From: Halanaerobium sp964649895
GTDB lineage: Bacteria > Bacillota > Halanaerobiia > Halanaerobiales > Halanaerobiaceae
DNA length: 64,000 nucleotides
Assembly (NCBI GenBank): GCA_964649895.1
Contig: CAZYRX010000005.1
Location: forward strand, 1-64,000
Direction: 5' to 3'
The notes below the pieces were generated by a model that saw only the letters and a program-made list of their open reading frames with translations, did not search any database and was not told where the DNA came from. The translations under genes were made by a program, and so were the position numbers. Position 1 is the first letter of the stretch; every line of letters begins with the position of its first letter. Shown here in pieces: positions 33,924-43,126 of the stretch.

Positions 33924-36900
33924 TTATTTTTTAAAATAATCTACTCCAGCTTTAAATAATTTCTGATCCTTTTTACCAGTAATATTTTTCGCAACATTAC
34001 AGCCAATTCTTTCTGAATGGCCCATTTTACCCAATACTCTACCATCAGGACTTGTTATTGCTTCAACGGCTCCTACAGAACCATTTGGGTTAAACTCAAT
34101 ATCCATTGATGGCTTTCCTGCAAAATCTACATATTGGGCAGCAATTTGTCCATTTTGCTGCAATTTTTTGATTAATTTTTCGTCAGCAGTAAATCTTCCT
34201 TCACCATGAGAAAATGCTATAGAATAAATATCTCCAACTTCAACATTTGCTAACCAGGGTGACTTATTAGAAGTGATTTTAGTATTTGCCATACAGGATA
34301 TATGACGGCCAATCGTATTATAAGTTAGAGTCGGTGTTTCTTCTGTAAGTTCTCTTATTTCTCCATAAGGAACTAATCCCAATTTAATTAATGCCTGAAA
34401 TCCATTGCATATTCCCAGCATCAAACCGTCGCGATTGTTTAAAAGATTCATCACTGCTTCTTTAATTTCTGGATTTCTAAAAACAGCCGCAATAAATTTA
34501 CCTGAACCATCTGGTTCATCTCCAGCACTAAAACCACCTGGTATAACAACCATCTGTGATTTATCAATTTCTGAAGCGATTTTGCTGATTGAATCTTCTA
34601 TCTGCTGTGGTTCTAAATTTTTGAAGATAAATGTTTCAACTTCTGCTCCAACTTCTCTAAACTGTCTTGCTGTATCATATTCACAGTTTGTTCCAGGGAA
34701 AACCGGAATCAACACTTTTGGATTTGCAGTCTTTATATTTGCTTTTATGATATTTTTTTCTTTATAAGGTTCAAATTCTAGTAATTTTTCATCTTCTAGA
34801 TCACTACCTGAATTACCAGACTGCTCAACTTCTGTTCTAATTGTTTTTACCTTTGTAGGATAAATTTTTTCTAATGGTCTCTGCCAGCTTTCTAATGCTT
34901 CAGAAAGATTAATTTCAATATCATTAATTTTAAAAACTTCTTGATTTATAGTTCTTGCTATTTTTTTATAATCTATACCTTTAAATAGTTCTTCAGCATT
35001 TAATTCTGCTTTTAATTCTAAAACCAATGCTCCATAATCTGGAGAAAACATTTGTTGTTCATCAAGTTCATCATTCATTTCAAAACCAATTTTATTACCA
35101 AAACTCATTTTACTTAAAGCCTCAGCAATCCCACCTATTGTTAGTGCAGATGCTGAAATTATATTTCCTTTATCTACTAATTCTTTAACTCTTCTATAAG
35201 TCTTTTTTAATTTATCAATATTTGCTATTTCATTTTCATCTCTTTCAATTGGCAAATAAATAATACTGCTGTCGACTTCTTTAAATTCTGGAGAAATAAC
35301 ATTATTTATATCAACTGTATCAACTGCAAAAGAAACCAAGGTGGGAGGGACATCAAGCTCATGAAAACTACCAGACATACTATCTTTACCACCAATTGCT
35401 GCTAAACCAAATCTTTTTTGGGCATAATACCCTCCTAGTAATGCACTAAATGGTTTACCCCAACGCTCAGCTTTATCCTTAAGGCGTTCAAAATATTCTT
35501 GAAAGGAAAATCTTATTTTTCGATAATCTCCACCTGCAGCTACTATTTTAGAGATAGATTCAATGACTGCATATAGTGCCCCATGAAATGGACTCCAGGT
35601 GCTTAGATTAGAATCAAAACCATAACTCATAAGTGTTCCTGTCTTTGTTTCTCCTTTTAAAAGTGGTATTTTAGCTGCCATAACTTGGGTAGGTGTAAGT
35701 TGATATTTTCCACCAAAAGGCATCATAACACTACCTGCACCAATTGAACTATCAAATTTCTCTTTTAAACCTTTTTGTGAGGCCACATTAATATCCGCAA
35801 GATTCTTCAACCATTTATCTCTTAAATTGTCAACTCCAGAAAGTCTCTTCATTTCTACATTTTTAAAATAGTTTTCTTCTCTATTTGGAGAAAGAACCTT
35901 AACTTCAGCAGTCTGTTTAGCACCATTGGTATCCAAAAAATCACGACTTAAGTTTACAATATCACTACCATTCCAGTTCATAATCAATCTTCTATCAGCT
36001 TTAACTTCCGCTATAACTGTTGCCTCTAAATTTTCTTCTTCTGCCAAATCTATAAAATCATCAACATCATTTTGATCAACAACAACAGCCATTCTTTCCT
36101 GTGATTCTGAAATTGCCAACTCAGTACCATCTAACCCTTCATATTTTTTAGGGACAGCATCCAGATTTATTTCTAAAGCATCTGCCAATTCGCCGACTGC
36201 CACAGAAACCCCACCAGCACCAAAATCATTACATACTTTAATTTTGCGGCTGACATTAGGATTCCTAAATAAACGCTGAATTTTCCGTTCAGTTGGGGGA
36301 TTACCTTTCTGTACTTCTGCACTGCTTTCTTCAATAGACTCTTCGGTGTGAACCTTAGAAGATCCAGTTGCACCACCACAACCATCACGGCCTGTTCTAC
36401 CTCCAACTAAAATTACGATATCTCCAGCTTCTGCTTCTCCTCTGTATACATTGTATTTTGGAGCTGCTGCTACAACTGCACCGATTTCCATATGTTTTGC
36501 AATATATCTTTCATTATACATTTCACTTACCATACCTGTAGCAAGCCCAATTTGATTTCCATAAGAACTATATCCATCAGATGCTTCCTTCACAATTTTT
36601 TTCTGAGGTAGTTTGCCTGGGATTGTTTCATCTATAGGAGTTCTTGGGTCTCCTGCTCCAGTAACTCTCATTGCCTGATACACATAAGACCTTCCAGCTA
36701 AAGGATCTCTTATTGCACCACCAAGGCAGGTAGCTGCTCCACCAAAAGGCTCAATTTCTGTAGGATGATTATGAGTTTCATTTTTAAACATAACAAGCCA
36801 GTCTTCATCTTTACCATCAACATCAACAGTAACTTCAATGCTGGCTGCATTCACTTCGTTTGAGACCTCTAAATCATCTAATTTGCCTGCCTCTCTAAGT

Positions 36901-37751
36901 TCTTTCATCCCCATTAAAGCTATATCCATCAGACATATATCTTTTTCTTCACTTTCGTATATTTTCTTTCGAGCAGACAAATATTCATTATATGCTTCTT
37001 CAATAACAGAGGTAAAAGAACTTTTTTCAATTTCTATATCTTCAATTCTGCTTAAAAAAGTAGTATGACGGCAGTGATCTGACCAGTAAGTATCTAGAAC
37101 TCGTATTTCAGTAATAGTAGGATCTCTTTTTTCGGTATCTCTAAAATATTGTTGAGTATGAAGAAAATCAGCCGTACTCATTGCTAGACCAAGTTCTTCA
37201 CTCATTTCCTCCAACTGCTTTTTAGTCTTATTTATAAAGCCTTTGAGTGTTTTAACTTTTTCTGGAATCTTATAATCCATCTCAAGAGTTTCTGGTTTTG
37301 CTAAATCAGCCTCTCTAGAATCAACAGGGTTTATATAATAATCTTTGATTTTTTCAATTTCTTTTTCATTTAGACTTCCTTTTAATATAATAACTTCTGC
37401 TGTTCTCACAGTTGGTTTTTCATCATCATTTAATATTTGCATACATTGTTCTGCTGAATCTGCCCTCTGATCATATTGACCGGGTAAATACTCAACTGCA
37501 AAAGCTTTTTCATTTTCAGAAATCTTTATATTTTCATGATAAAGATTGTCAACTGGAGGCTCTGCTAATATAGTATGACATGATTCTTTAAATGCCTGCT
37601 CAGATATATCTGCTATATCATACCTATTAATAAGTCTCAGTCCTTCTATATTTTCCAATTCTAAACTCTCTTTAAAATCTGACAGCAGCTGTTCAGCTGC
37701 AACATCAAAACCTTCTTTTTTTTCAACATAAACCCTTCGAATTTTAGACAT
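33924..37751 (-). CDS. purL: Phosphoribosylformylglycinamidine synthase, single-chain form
   Basis: Converts FGAR, glutamine and ATP to FGAM in purine synthesis. 1275 aa, the fused PurS-PurL-PurQ form seen in Proteobacteria and Clostridia rather than the split Bacillus enzyme. In order: PurS-like N domain, linker, two AIRS-type ATPase halves (NETHNHPTEIEPFGGAATC and FNDFGAGG-type CNDFGAGGVSVAVGELA), and a C-terminal class I glutaminase with nucleophile Cys in GICNGFQALI and catalytic His in FSHGEGRF. It stands apart from any other pur gene and faces a LysR-type gene. Confidence 0.96.
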   Translation of the reverse strand: MSKIRRVYVEKKEGFDVAAEQLLSDFKESLELENIEGLRLINRYDIADISEQAFKESCHTILAEPPVDNLYHENIKISENEKAFAVEYLPGQYDQRADSAEQCMQILNDDEKPTVRTAEVIILKGSLNEKEIEKIKDYYINPVDSREADLAKPETLEMDYKIPEKVKTLKGFINKTKKQLEEMSEELGLAMSTADFLHTQQYFRDTEKRDPTITEIRVLDTYWSDHCRHTTFLSRIEDIEIEKSSFTSVIEEAYNEYLSARKKIYESEEKDICLMDIALMGMKELREAGKLDDLEVSNEVNAASIEVTVDVDGKDEDWLVMFKNETHNHPTEIEPFGGAATCLGGAIRDPLAGRSYVYQAMRVTGAGDPRTPIDETIPGKLPQKKIVKEASDGYSSYGNQIGLATGMVSEMYNERYIAKHMEIGAVVAAAPKYNVYRGEAEAGDIVILVGGRTGRDGCGGATGSSKVHTEESIEESSAEVQKGNPPTERKIQRLFRNPNVSRKIKVCNDFGAGGVSVAVGELADALEINLDAVPKKYEGLDGTELAISESQERMAVVVDQNDVDDFIDLAEEENLEATVIAEVKADRRLIMNWNGSDIVNLSRDFLDTNGAKQTAEVKVLSPNREENYFKNVEMKRLSGVDNLRDKWLKNLADINVASQKGLKEKFDSSIGAGSVMMPFGGKYQLTPTQVMAAKIPLLKGETKTGTLMSYGFDSNLSTWSPFHGALYAVIESISKIVAAGGDYRKIRFSFQEYFERLKDKAERWGKPFSALLGGYYAQKRFGLAAIGGKDSMSGSFHELDVPPTLVSFAVDTVDINNVISPEFKEVDSSIIYLPIERDENEIANIDKLKKTYRRVKELVDKGNIISASALTIGGIAEALSKMSFGNKIGFEMNDELDEQQMFSPDYGALVLELKAELNAEELFKGIDYKKIARTINQEVFKINDIEINLSEALESWQRPLEKIYPTKVKTIRTEVEQSGNSGSDLEDEKLLEFEPYKEKNIIKANIKTANPKVLIPVFPGTNCEYDTARQFREVGAEVETFIFKNLEPQQIEDSISKIASEIDKSQMVVIPGGFSAGDEPDGSGKFIAAVFRNPEIKEAVMNLLNNRDGLMLGICNGFQALIKLGLVPYGEIRELTEETPTLTYNTIGRHISCMANTKITSNKSPWLANVEVGDIYSIAFSHGEGRFTADEKLIKKLQQNGQIAAQYVDFAGKPSMDIEFNPNGSVGAVEAITSPDGRVLGKMGHSERIGCNVAKNITGKKDQKLFKAGVDYFKK

Positions 37752-37825
37752 GTATTTAACTCTCCTTTTAAAATTTTAATCTTATTAAGTCTATTTAAAT
37801 AAAGTTTATCTTTATCTAATTATAT

Positions 37826-37855
37826 TTGTACACTTTAATTATAATCTGATATAAT
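37826..37855 (+). promoter_or_regulatory. Promoter of the LysR-family gene
   Basis: TTGTAC (37826-37831), 18 nt, TATAAT (37850-37855), overlapping the divergent purL promoter. Downstream, ATATT-GCT-AATAT (37870-37882) could be a LysR T-N11-A type site. Confidence 0.65.
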
Positions 37856-37866
37856 TAAGTAGTAAA
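37838..37866 (-). promoter_or_regulatory. Promoter of purL
   Basis: Minus strand TTTACT (37861-37866), 17 nt, TATAAT (37838-37843). It overlaps the lysR promoter base for base across its spacer, so the two should compete for polymerase. Confidence 0.6.
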
Positions 37867-37905
37867 ATTAATATTGCTAATATCATTAATTAGGAGTGCT
37901 AATCA

Positions 37906-38781
37906 ATGCAGATTAATTATGAACTTTACAAAGTATTTTATAAGGTTGCGGAACATTTGAGTTTTTCTAAAGCTGCTGAAGATTTATTTGTTTCCCAATC
38001 TGCAGTTAGTCAGAATATCAATAATTTGGAAAAAGAATTAAAGACAAAATTATTTATTCGAAGCACCAAAAATGTCAGGCTAACAGAAGCTGGGAGAGTT
38101 TTATTTAAGCACATTGAACCTGCTTTTAACCTAATCGAAAATGGTGAATCAAGTGTTAGAGAAATAAATGCTCTACAGAAAGGAGAAATCCATATTGGGG
38201 CGAATGATACTATTTCCAAAGATTTTTTGCTCCCATATTTAAATAAATTTCATCAACTTTACCCGAAAATAAAAATACAAATAACAAACAGAACTTCAAG
38301 TACTTGTATTGATCTTTTAAAACAAAATAAAGTTAATTTAATTATTAGTAATTTGCCTAATGAAAAAATTACTGAGAAAATGAAGGTTAAAGAAATTTAT
38401 AAATTTAATGATATTTTCATAGTAGGTAGAGAATTCAAAGAACTCAAGTATAACAAATTATCACTACATAGTTTAAAAAATTATCCACTGCTAATGCTGG
38501 AAGCGAATACTACTACAAGTAAATTCTTAAAAAAATCTTTAAATAAATTTGATTTAAATATTGATGCTGAAATTGAACTAGGAAGTGTAGATCTTTTAAT
38601 AGAAATGACTAAGATTGGACTTGGTATTGCTTTTGTGCCTGAATACTGTCTTGAATTAAATAACAAAAATATATTTAAAATAAATATAAAAGAAAAACTG
38701 CCAACAAGAAAACTGGCAGTTATAACAAACAAAGATATTCCATTATCTAATGCAGCAAAAAAATTTATAGGGCTTTTATAA
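37906..38781 (+). CDS. LysR family transcriptional regulator
   Basis: 291 aa. Winged helix 1-60 (YELYKVFYKVAEHLSFSKAAEDLFVSQSAVS region) and a two-lobed effector domain from about 90 (HIGANDTISKDFLLPYL, LINLIISNLP-like). Divergent from purL by 154 nt with overlapping promoters, so it probably controls itself and perhaps purL. The effector is unknown. AGGAG lies before the ATG. Confidence 0.9.
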   Translation: MQINYELYKVFYKVAEHLSFSKAAEDLFVSQSAVSQNINNLEKELKTKLFIRSTKNVRLTEAGRVLFKHIEPAFNLIENGESSVREINALQKGEIHIGANDTISKDFLLPYLNKFHQLYPKIKIQITNRTSSTCIDLLKQNKVNLIISNLPNEKITEKMKVKEIYKFNDIFIVGREFKELKYNKLSLHSLKNYPLLMLEANTTTSKFLKKSLNKFDLNIDAEIELGSVDLLIEMTKIGLGIAFVPEYCLELNNKNIFKINIKEKLPTRKLAVITNKDIPLSNAAKKFIGLL

Positions 38782-38853
38782 ATTCTCTGACCTTCATTTT
38801 GCTCCTGCTTATTTTGAAAACATAACATCAAATCTAAATGTCTTTTATTAAAA

Positions 38854-39789
38854 CTATTTAGAATTACTTTGCTTAAGCTGTTCTAAAAAAGAATTTAAAG
38901 ATTTATCCTTAAGATCCGGAATTAAAATTGCCATAATTTGATATAAATAAAGAAATTCATCCAGCAGATCATCTTTATCTTCTTCTGGAATATTACCTTC
39001 TTCTTCCATAAATTCTTCTAAATTATCATTCACATTACTAAAAGACCTAAACAATTTTCTAACAGAATTTTTCTTTTGTGATTTTTTATCTTTCTCCCAG
39101 TAATCTTTCATCTTCATTCTTTCTCTTTTTAAAAGCACCGCCGAAACTGCTTCTTCCATAGGAATATGTAAATATCTATAGATAATATCAATAACTTCCT
39201 GAGTTTCTTTTCTACTTAAATTATGCTTTATTACTGCATCTAATAATTCATTTATTTTATTTGGGTCTCCCGTTCTTGATGAAAGAGCATGTGCTAAACT
39301 TAAATGTGACAAAGTTATAGGAGAATCTTCCTTTAACACTTCTTTTTGATATTTTTCTTTGACCTCAAGTATATTAAGCCATAAAGTAAGAGTTGTTCTT
39401 GGTATACCAAGTTTTTCTGCAGCATCTTTTTTGTTGAGATTATTATCTTCCATAAATTTATTTATCGATATAGCTCTTTCCAGTGGATTCAAATCCTGTC
39501 TCTGTAGATTTTCAATAAGCTGTATCTGTCTAAATCTTTTTGGCGTTATTTCTTCATCAAAAATTACAGCGGCAATTTTTTCTTTGCCATCTTTTCTAAC
39601 AGCTCTCATTCTTCTTTCTCCTGCAATTAAAATATAATGATTATTCTTTTTTTGAACTACAATTGGCTGCAGTTGGCCTACTTCGGCAATTGATTTAGCT
39701 AAGCTATCAATTCTTTCTTCCGAAAAATCATGTCTAACTTGATCCGGTCTACTCTCAATATTTCTTATATTAATCTCTTTATACTTCAT
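38854..39789 (-). CDS. ParB/Spo0J/Noc-family protein, no ParA partner here
   Basis: 311 aa. The N-terminal ParB CTPase/nuclease-like domain has VGQLQPIVV, ILIAGERRMRAVRK and the IENLQRQDLNPLERA box; a helix-turn-helix follows (KKDAAEKLGIPRTTLTLWLNI), then an acidic C-terminal segment. Such proteins bind centromere-like DNA, occlude division (Noc) or regulate genes. No parA or parS-like motif was recognised nearby. AGGAGG lies before the ATG. Confidence 0.82.
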   Translation of the reverse strand: MKYKEINIRNIESRPDQVRHDFSEERIDSLAKSIAEVGQLQPIVVQKKNNHYILIAGERRMRAVRKDGKEKIAAVIFDEEITPKRFRQIQLIENLQRQDLNPLERAISINKFMEDNNLNKKDAAEKLGIPRTTLTLWLNILEVKEKYQKEVLKEDSPITLSHLSLAHALSSRTGDPNKINELLDAVIKHNLSRKETQEVIDIIYRYLHIPMEEAVSAVLLKRERMKMKDYWEKDKKSQKKNSVRKLFRSFSNVNDNLEEFMEEEGNIPEEDKDDLLDEFLYLYQIMAILIPDLKDKSLNSFLEQLKQSNSK

Positions 39790-39937
39790 TCTTCCGCCTC
39801 CTGATTTAGATCAAATTTATGCTATATAAAAATTATAATTGATTTCAAGCTTAATATACAATATCATATATAATGAAAACATATAATATTTTGATATGCA
39901 TATATTAAACTTATAATTAAACAAAGGAGTCAAAACC

Positions 39938-40861
39938 ATGGAAAATAAGCTTGCTATAAATAGTTTAACAAAAAAATTAGAAAAAATAAACTACCTTGAG
40001 GTAGAAGAAAATACAAAACTGAAAAATTATACAAGTTTCAAAGTTGGCGGTCCAGCTAAGTTATTTTTATCTCCAAAAAAAATCAATGCTGTTCAACAGT
40101 TAATGCCATTAGTTATTAGCTCTAAACTCCCTTATTTTATTCTCGGGAAGGGAAGTAATCTTATTGTTTCTGATAAAGGATATAAAGGGATCATAATTTA
40201 CACAGGAGAATTAAATAGTTATAATATCAGGAATAATATTATTGAAGCAGAAACCGGTCTTGAGCTTGAAGAACTTGCCGATATTGCTCTGGCTGAATCT
40301 TTAAGCGGACTTGAATTTGCAAGCGGAATCCCCGGTTCTTTAGGTGGTGCTTTATATATGAATGCTGGTGCTTATAATGGTGAAATGAAAGATATAATTA
40401 AAAGTGCATTTTTAGTTAATTCTCAAGGTGAAATTATAGAAAAAAATAATAAAGATTTAAAACTTGACTATAGAACAAGTATTCTGCAGAAAAAAAACAA
40501 CTGGTTTGCTGTAAAAGTAATACTTGCTTTAAAAATAGATGCAAGAGAAAAAATTAAATCAAAAATGGATAAACTTCATAAAAAAAGATGGAATAAACAG
40601 CCAATGGAATTACCCAGTGCAGGCAGCATTTTCAAAAGACCTCCTGGCCATTATACTGGTGTTTTAATCGAAAAAGCGAATCTAAAAGGCTACCAAATAG
40701 GTGGTGCTCAGGTTTCAGAAAAACATGCTGGTTTTATTGTTAATAAAGGAAATGCAACAGCAAAAGATATAATTAATTTGATTGAAAAAATAAAGAAAGA
40801 TGTATATGAAAATAGCGGAGTCCAGCTTGAAGTTGAACCCCGCTTCTTAGGCGAATTTTAA
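39938..40861 (+). CDS. murB: UDP-N-acetylenolpyruvoylglucosamine reductase
   Basis: FAD enzyme that reduces UDP-GlcNAc-enolpyruvate to UDP-MurNAc. 307 aa, type II. FAD-binding motifs YFILGKGSNLIVSD and ASGIPGSLGGALYMNAGAY, catalytic Ser in PSAGSIFKRPPG and the C-terminal Glu in EVEPRFLG. AAAGGAG lies eight bases before the ATG. Alone on the plus strand; its stop overlaps the end of the convergent GIY-YIG gene by four bases. Confidence 0.96.
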   Translation: MENKLAINSLTKKLEKINYLEVEENTKLKNYTSFKVGGPAKLFLSPKKINAVQQLMPLVISSKLPYFILGKGSNLIVSDKGYKGIIIYTGELNSYNIRNNIIEAETGLELEELADIALAESLSGLEFASGIPGSLGGALYMNAGAYNGEMKDIIKSAFLVNSQGEIIEKNNKDLKLDYRTSILQKKNNWFAVKVILALKIDAREKIKSKMDKLHKKRWNKQPMELPSAGSIFKRPPGHYTGVLIEKANLKGYQIGGAQVSEKHAGFIVNKGNATAKDIINLIEKIKKDVYENSGVQLEVEPRFLGEF

Positions 40862-41136
40862 CTAATCAGCTCCTCTTTTTTACTACGGGGGAGCTGTTTT
40901 ATTTCATATTCTCTTTTTTGAGCATCACTGCGCGAACTAAAAGATTCTTTATAAATAAGTTTCACAGGAGTTCTACCCCTAGTATACTTTGCTCCTACAC
41001 CACTATTGTGTTCATCTACTCTTCTCTCAATATCAACTGTATAACCAGTATATAAAGTACCGTCACTACATTCTACAATATATACAAAATGTCTATTTGT
41101 AGATTCAGTATTTAATTCGCTATTATTTTTTGCCAT
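40858..41136 (-). CDS. GIY-YIG domain protein (UPF0213/YhbQ type)
   Basis: 92 aa, nearly all one GIY-YIG nuclease domain: HFVYIVECSDGTLYTGYT, DVERRVDEHNSG-like and KLIYKESF, with the family's terminal basic KREYEIKQLPRSKK. Function in this small family is unsettled; DNA nuclease activity is reported for some. The start is uncertain: ATG at 41136 with a close AAGGA, or TTG 41157; either overlaps the ferritin-like gene, indicating coupling. Confidence 0.85.
   Translation of the reverse strand: MAKNNSELNTESTNRHFVYIVECSDGTLYTGYTVDIERRVDEHNSGVGAKYTRGRTPVKLIYKESFSSRSDAQKREYEIKQLPRSKKEELIS
40867..40896 (+). terminator. Terminator of murB inside the end of the convergent gene
   Basis: CAGCTCC/GGAGCTG stem (40867-40873, 40890-40896) followed by TTTTATTT on the plus strand, six bases after the murB stop and within the GIY-YIG coding end. 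Confidence 0.65.
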
Positions 41137-41611
41137 ATTCCTTGATATATTTACCAAGTGCTTTAAGATGTTCCTTTTCTTCTTTTATTAACATTTCTAC
41201 AGCTTCTATTGTTTTACCACTATTATTAGCACACATTTCTCTATAAAATAAAATAGCATCTTTTTCAGCTCTAACTGCAAGTTTAAGTGCTTTATCGATG
41301 TTATTAAGAGCTTCAAGTGATTCTTTGCTGTTCTCAGGTGGAAAAACTGTAAATTCAATTAAAGAATTGAAATATGAACTAACCTCTTCATCATATAAAT
41401 AATCTGCATCATCTTTACCTTCCCGCAATTCTTCTGTCAGAGCTGTTAATTTTTGATAATGATCTTCTTCATCAGCTGCCAGACGTTTAAATAACTCTTG
41501 CACATCTCTATTATCAGCTGCCTCTGCATGTTTAAGGTAAAATCTTTTACCTCTTTTTTCAATATCTTTTGCCATTTCCATAACTTCTAAAGCATTAAAT
41601 TGACCTTTCAT
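41123..41611 (-). CDS. Ferritin-like (rubrerythrin-type) diiron protein
   Basis: 162 aa four-helix bundle with two E-x6-Y / E-x2-H pairs: EKRGKRFYLKHAE and EEDHYQKL in the first half, EKDAILFYREM and EEKEHLKAL in the second, the carboxylate-bridged diiron ligands. No rubredoxin domain. Related proteins reduce peroxide or handle iron in anaerobes. ATG at 41611 with AGGGAGG eight bases upstream. A TTGGTACCAA palindrome lies upstream at 41667-41676. Confidence 0.85.
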   Translation of the reverse strand: MKGQFNALEVMEMAKDIEKRGKRFYLKHAEAADNRDVQELFKRLAADEEDHYQKLTALTEELREGKDDADYLYDEEVSSYFNSLIEFTVFPPENSKESLEALNNIDKALKLAVRAEKDAILFYREMCANNSGKTIEAVEMLIKEEKEHLKALGKYIKEYGKK

Positions 41612-41688
41612 AATTATAACCTCCCTAAATAAATTAAATTTATCTCTTTTTGTATTACCATTTTGTTTGGTACCAATAAATATCAAAA

Positions 41689-41991
41689 TTATTCGACAGT
41701 ATAATCATTTTTATTTAAATCTACTGCATCAGGATCTGCTTTCTTTTCTTTATTAATTTCTGGATTTCCTTCATTATATTTATTTAATACACTTTTCAAA
41801 AATGGCCACATCAAAATAAACACAGCAAGATCATCAAGTTGTCCCATTATTGGAAAAAAATCACCAATTAAATCAAAGGGAAATATTAAATAAGCAATCG
41901 GAATTATAAAAAGCATCTTTTTGCTTATTTTTACATCGGAATCTCTTAAAAATCTAACTATATTAATTAAACCTGCTATGCTTCTACTCAT
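41689..41991 (-). CDS. DUF1232 (YkvA-like) membrane protein
   Basis: 100 aa with the DUF1232 core IPIAYLIFPFDLIGDFFPIMGQLDDLAV (positions about 30-57; the P-D-x-I-P-type pattern and GxxDD), two hydrophobic segments and a charged tail. Function unknown. AGAGGTG lies before the ATG. Confidence 0.82.
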   Translation of the reverse strand: MSRSIAGLINIVRFLRDSDVKISKKMLFIIPIAYLIFPFDLIGDFFPIMGQLDDLAVFILMWPFLKSVLNKYNEGNPEINKEKKADPDAVDLNKNDYTVE

Positions 41992-42056
41992 GTTTTCACC
42001 TCTTTTTAAACCTTATCTTATAATTTATTATATAATATTCCCCCTAAAAAAACAAA

Positions 42057-42095
42057 AAAGCCTGACAAATTTCATGTAATAACTTGGCAGGCTTT
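42057..42095 (-). terminator. Terminator of metN-metI-metQ
   Basis: AAAGCCTG/CAGGCTTT stem extended with CAA pairs, then TTTTTTGTTTTTTT on the minus strand, 40 nt after the metQ stop. Confidence 0.9.
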
Positions 42096-42135
42096 CTATA
42101 TTATATAATAATTTTAACTATCATTTATTTACCTG

Positions 42136-42987
42136 TTAAAAAATTGTATTGGCTCGTTTTGCACCAGCATCTGCTTCTTCAGAATCAATAGGAGTAAATG
42201 CAGGTACTATAGCTCCTTCATATTCTTCCAAGATGAATTCTTTAACTTTAGTTGTATTTAGAGCCGCAACTAATTTTTGAATATTCTCGTTATCCTCATC
42301 ACCAGCTCTTACTACAAGAATATTCACATATGGTGATTCACTGCTTTCAAGTACTAATGCATCATCTACTGGATTTAAATCAGCTTCTAAAGCATAATTT
42401 GTATTAATAACTGCTCCTGCAACATCAGGGAGTACTCTAGGTAACTGAGCTGCTTCTAATTCTTCGAATTTTATATTCTTAGGATTTTCTACAATATCCA
42501 GAGGTGTAGCATTCAAATCACTAGGGTCTTCTAAAGTAATTATCCCATTATTATGAAGTAAAATTAAAGCTCTACCTTCATTTGATGGATCATTTGGTAC
42601 TGCAATTTTAGAACCTTCTGGTAGCTGGTCAACATCCGTATATTTATCTGAATAAAGACCAATTGGCTCAATATGAACTTTAGTTACAGGAACTAAATCA
42701 AGACCTCTATCTGTACTAAACTGATTTAAATATGGTACGTGCTGAAAATAATTAGCATCTATACTCCCATCTGATAAAGCCAAATTAGGAGTTACATAAT
42801 CTGTAAATTCAACTATCTCTAACTCTACACCTTCCTCAGCTAGATCATCTTTAACAAACTCTAATATTTCTGCATGAGGTACAGGAGTTGCCCCTACTTT
42901 TAATACATGTCCATCAGCCTGCACAGCTAAACTACCACTTAAAACCAAAGCAAAAACAGCAAAAACTAAAATTGACTTTTTAATCAT
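42136..42987 (-). CDS. metQ: Methionine-binding protein of the MetNIQ importer
   Basis: NlpA/MetQ family, 283 aa: signal peptide 1-24, then LKVGATPVPHAEILEF, the DYVTPNLALSDGSIDANYFQH pocket and IAVPNDPSNEGRALILL. There is no cysteine anywhere near the cleavage site (VQA-DG), so it lacks the lipid anchor usual in this family. Third gene behind the S-box; a small hairpin (43035-43055) lies in the metI-metQ gap. Confidence 0.93.
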   Translation of the reverse strand: MIKKSILVFAVFALVLSGSLAVQADGHVLKVGATPVPHAEILEFVKDDLAEEGVELEIVEFTDYVTPNLALSDGSIDANYFQHVPYLNQFSTDRGLDLVPVTKVHIEPIGLYSDKYTDVDQLPEGSKIAVPNDPSNEGRALILLHNNGIITLEDPSDLNATPLDIVENPKNIKFEELEAAQLPRVLPDVAGAVINTNYALEADLNPVDDALVLESSESPYVNILVVRAGDEDNENIQKLVAALNTTKVKEFILEEYEGAIVPAFTPIDSEEADAGAKRANTIF

Positions 42988-43126
42988 TATTATCTCTCCT
43001 CTTCTACTTAATTAAATGTTATAATATATAAACTGCTGAAATATATTTTTTCAGCTCTTTACAAACTTTAAAACCTCTAATATTAATAATATAATTATCT
43101 ATTCACAGTTTATAGTAAATGCAATA

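Noticed and set aside
36173..36406. Small frame within purL
   Set aside because: Same-strand out-of-frame shadow of PurL without a ribosome binding site.
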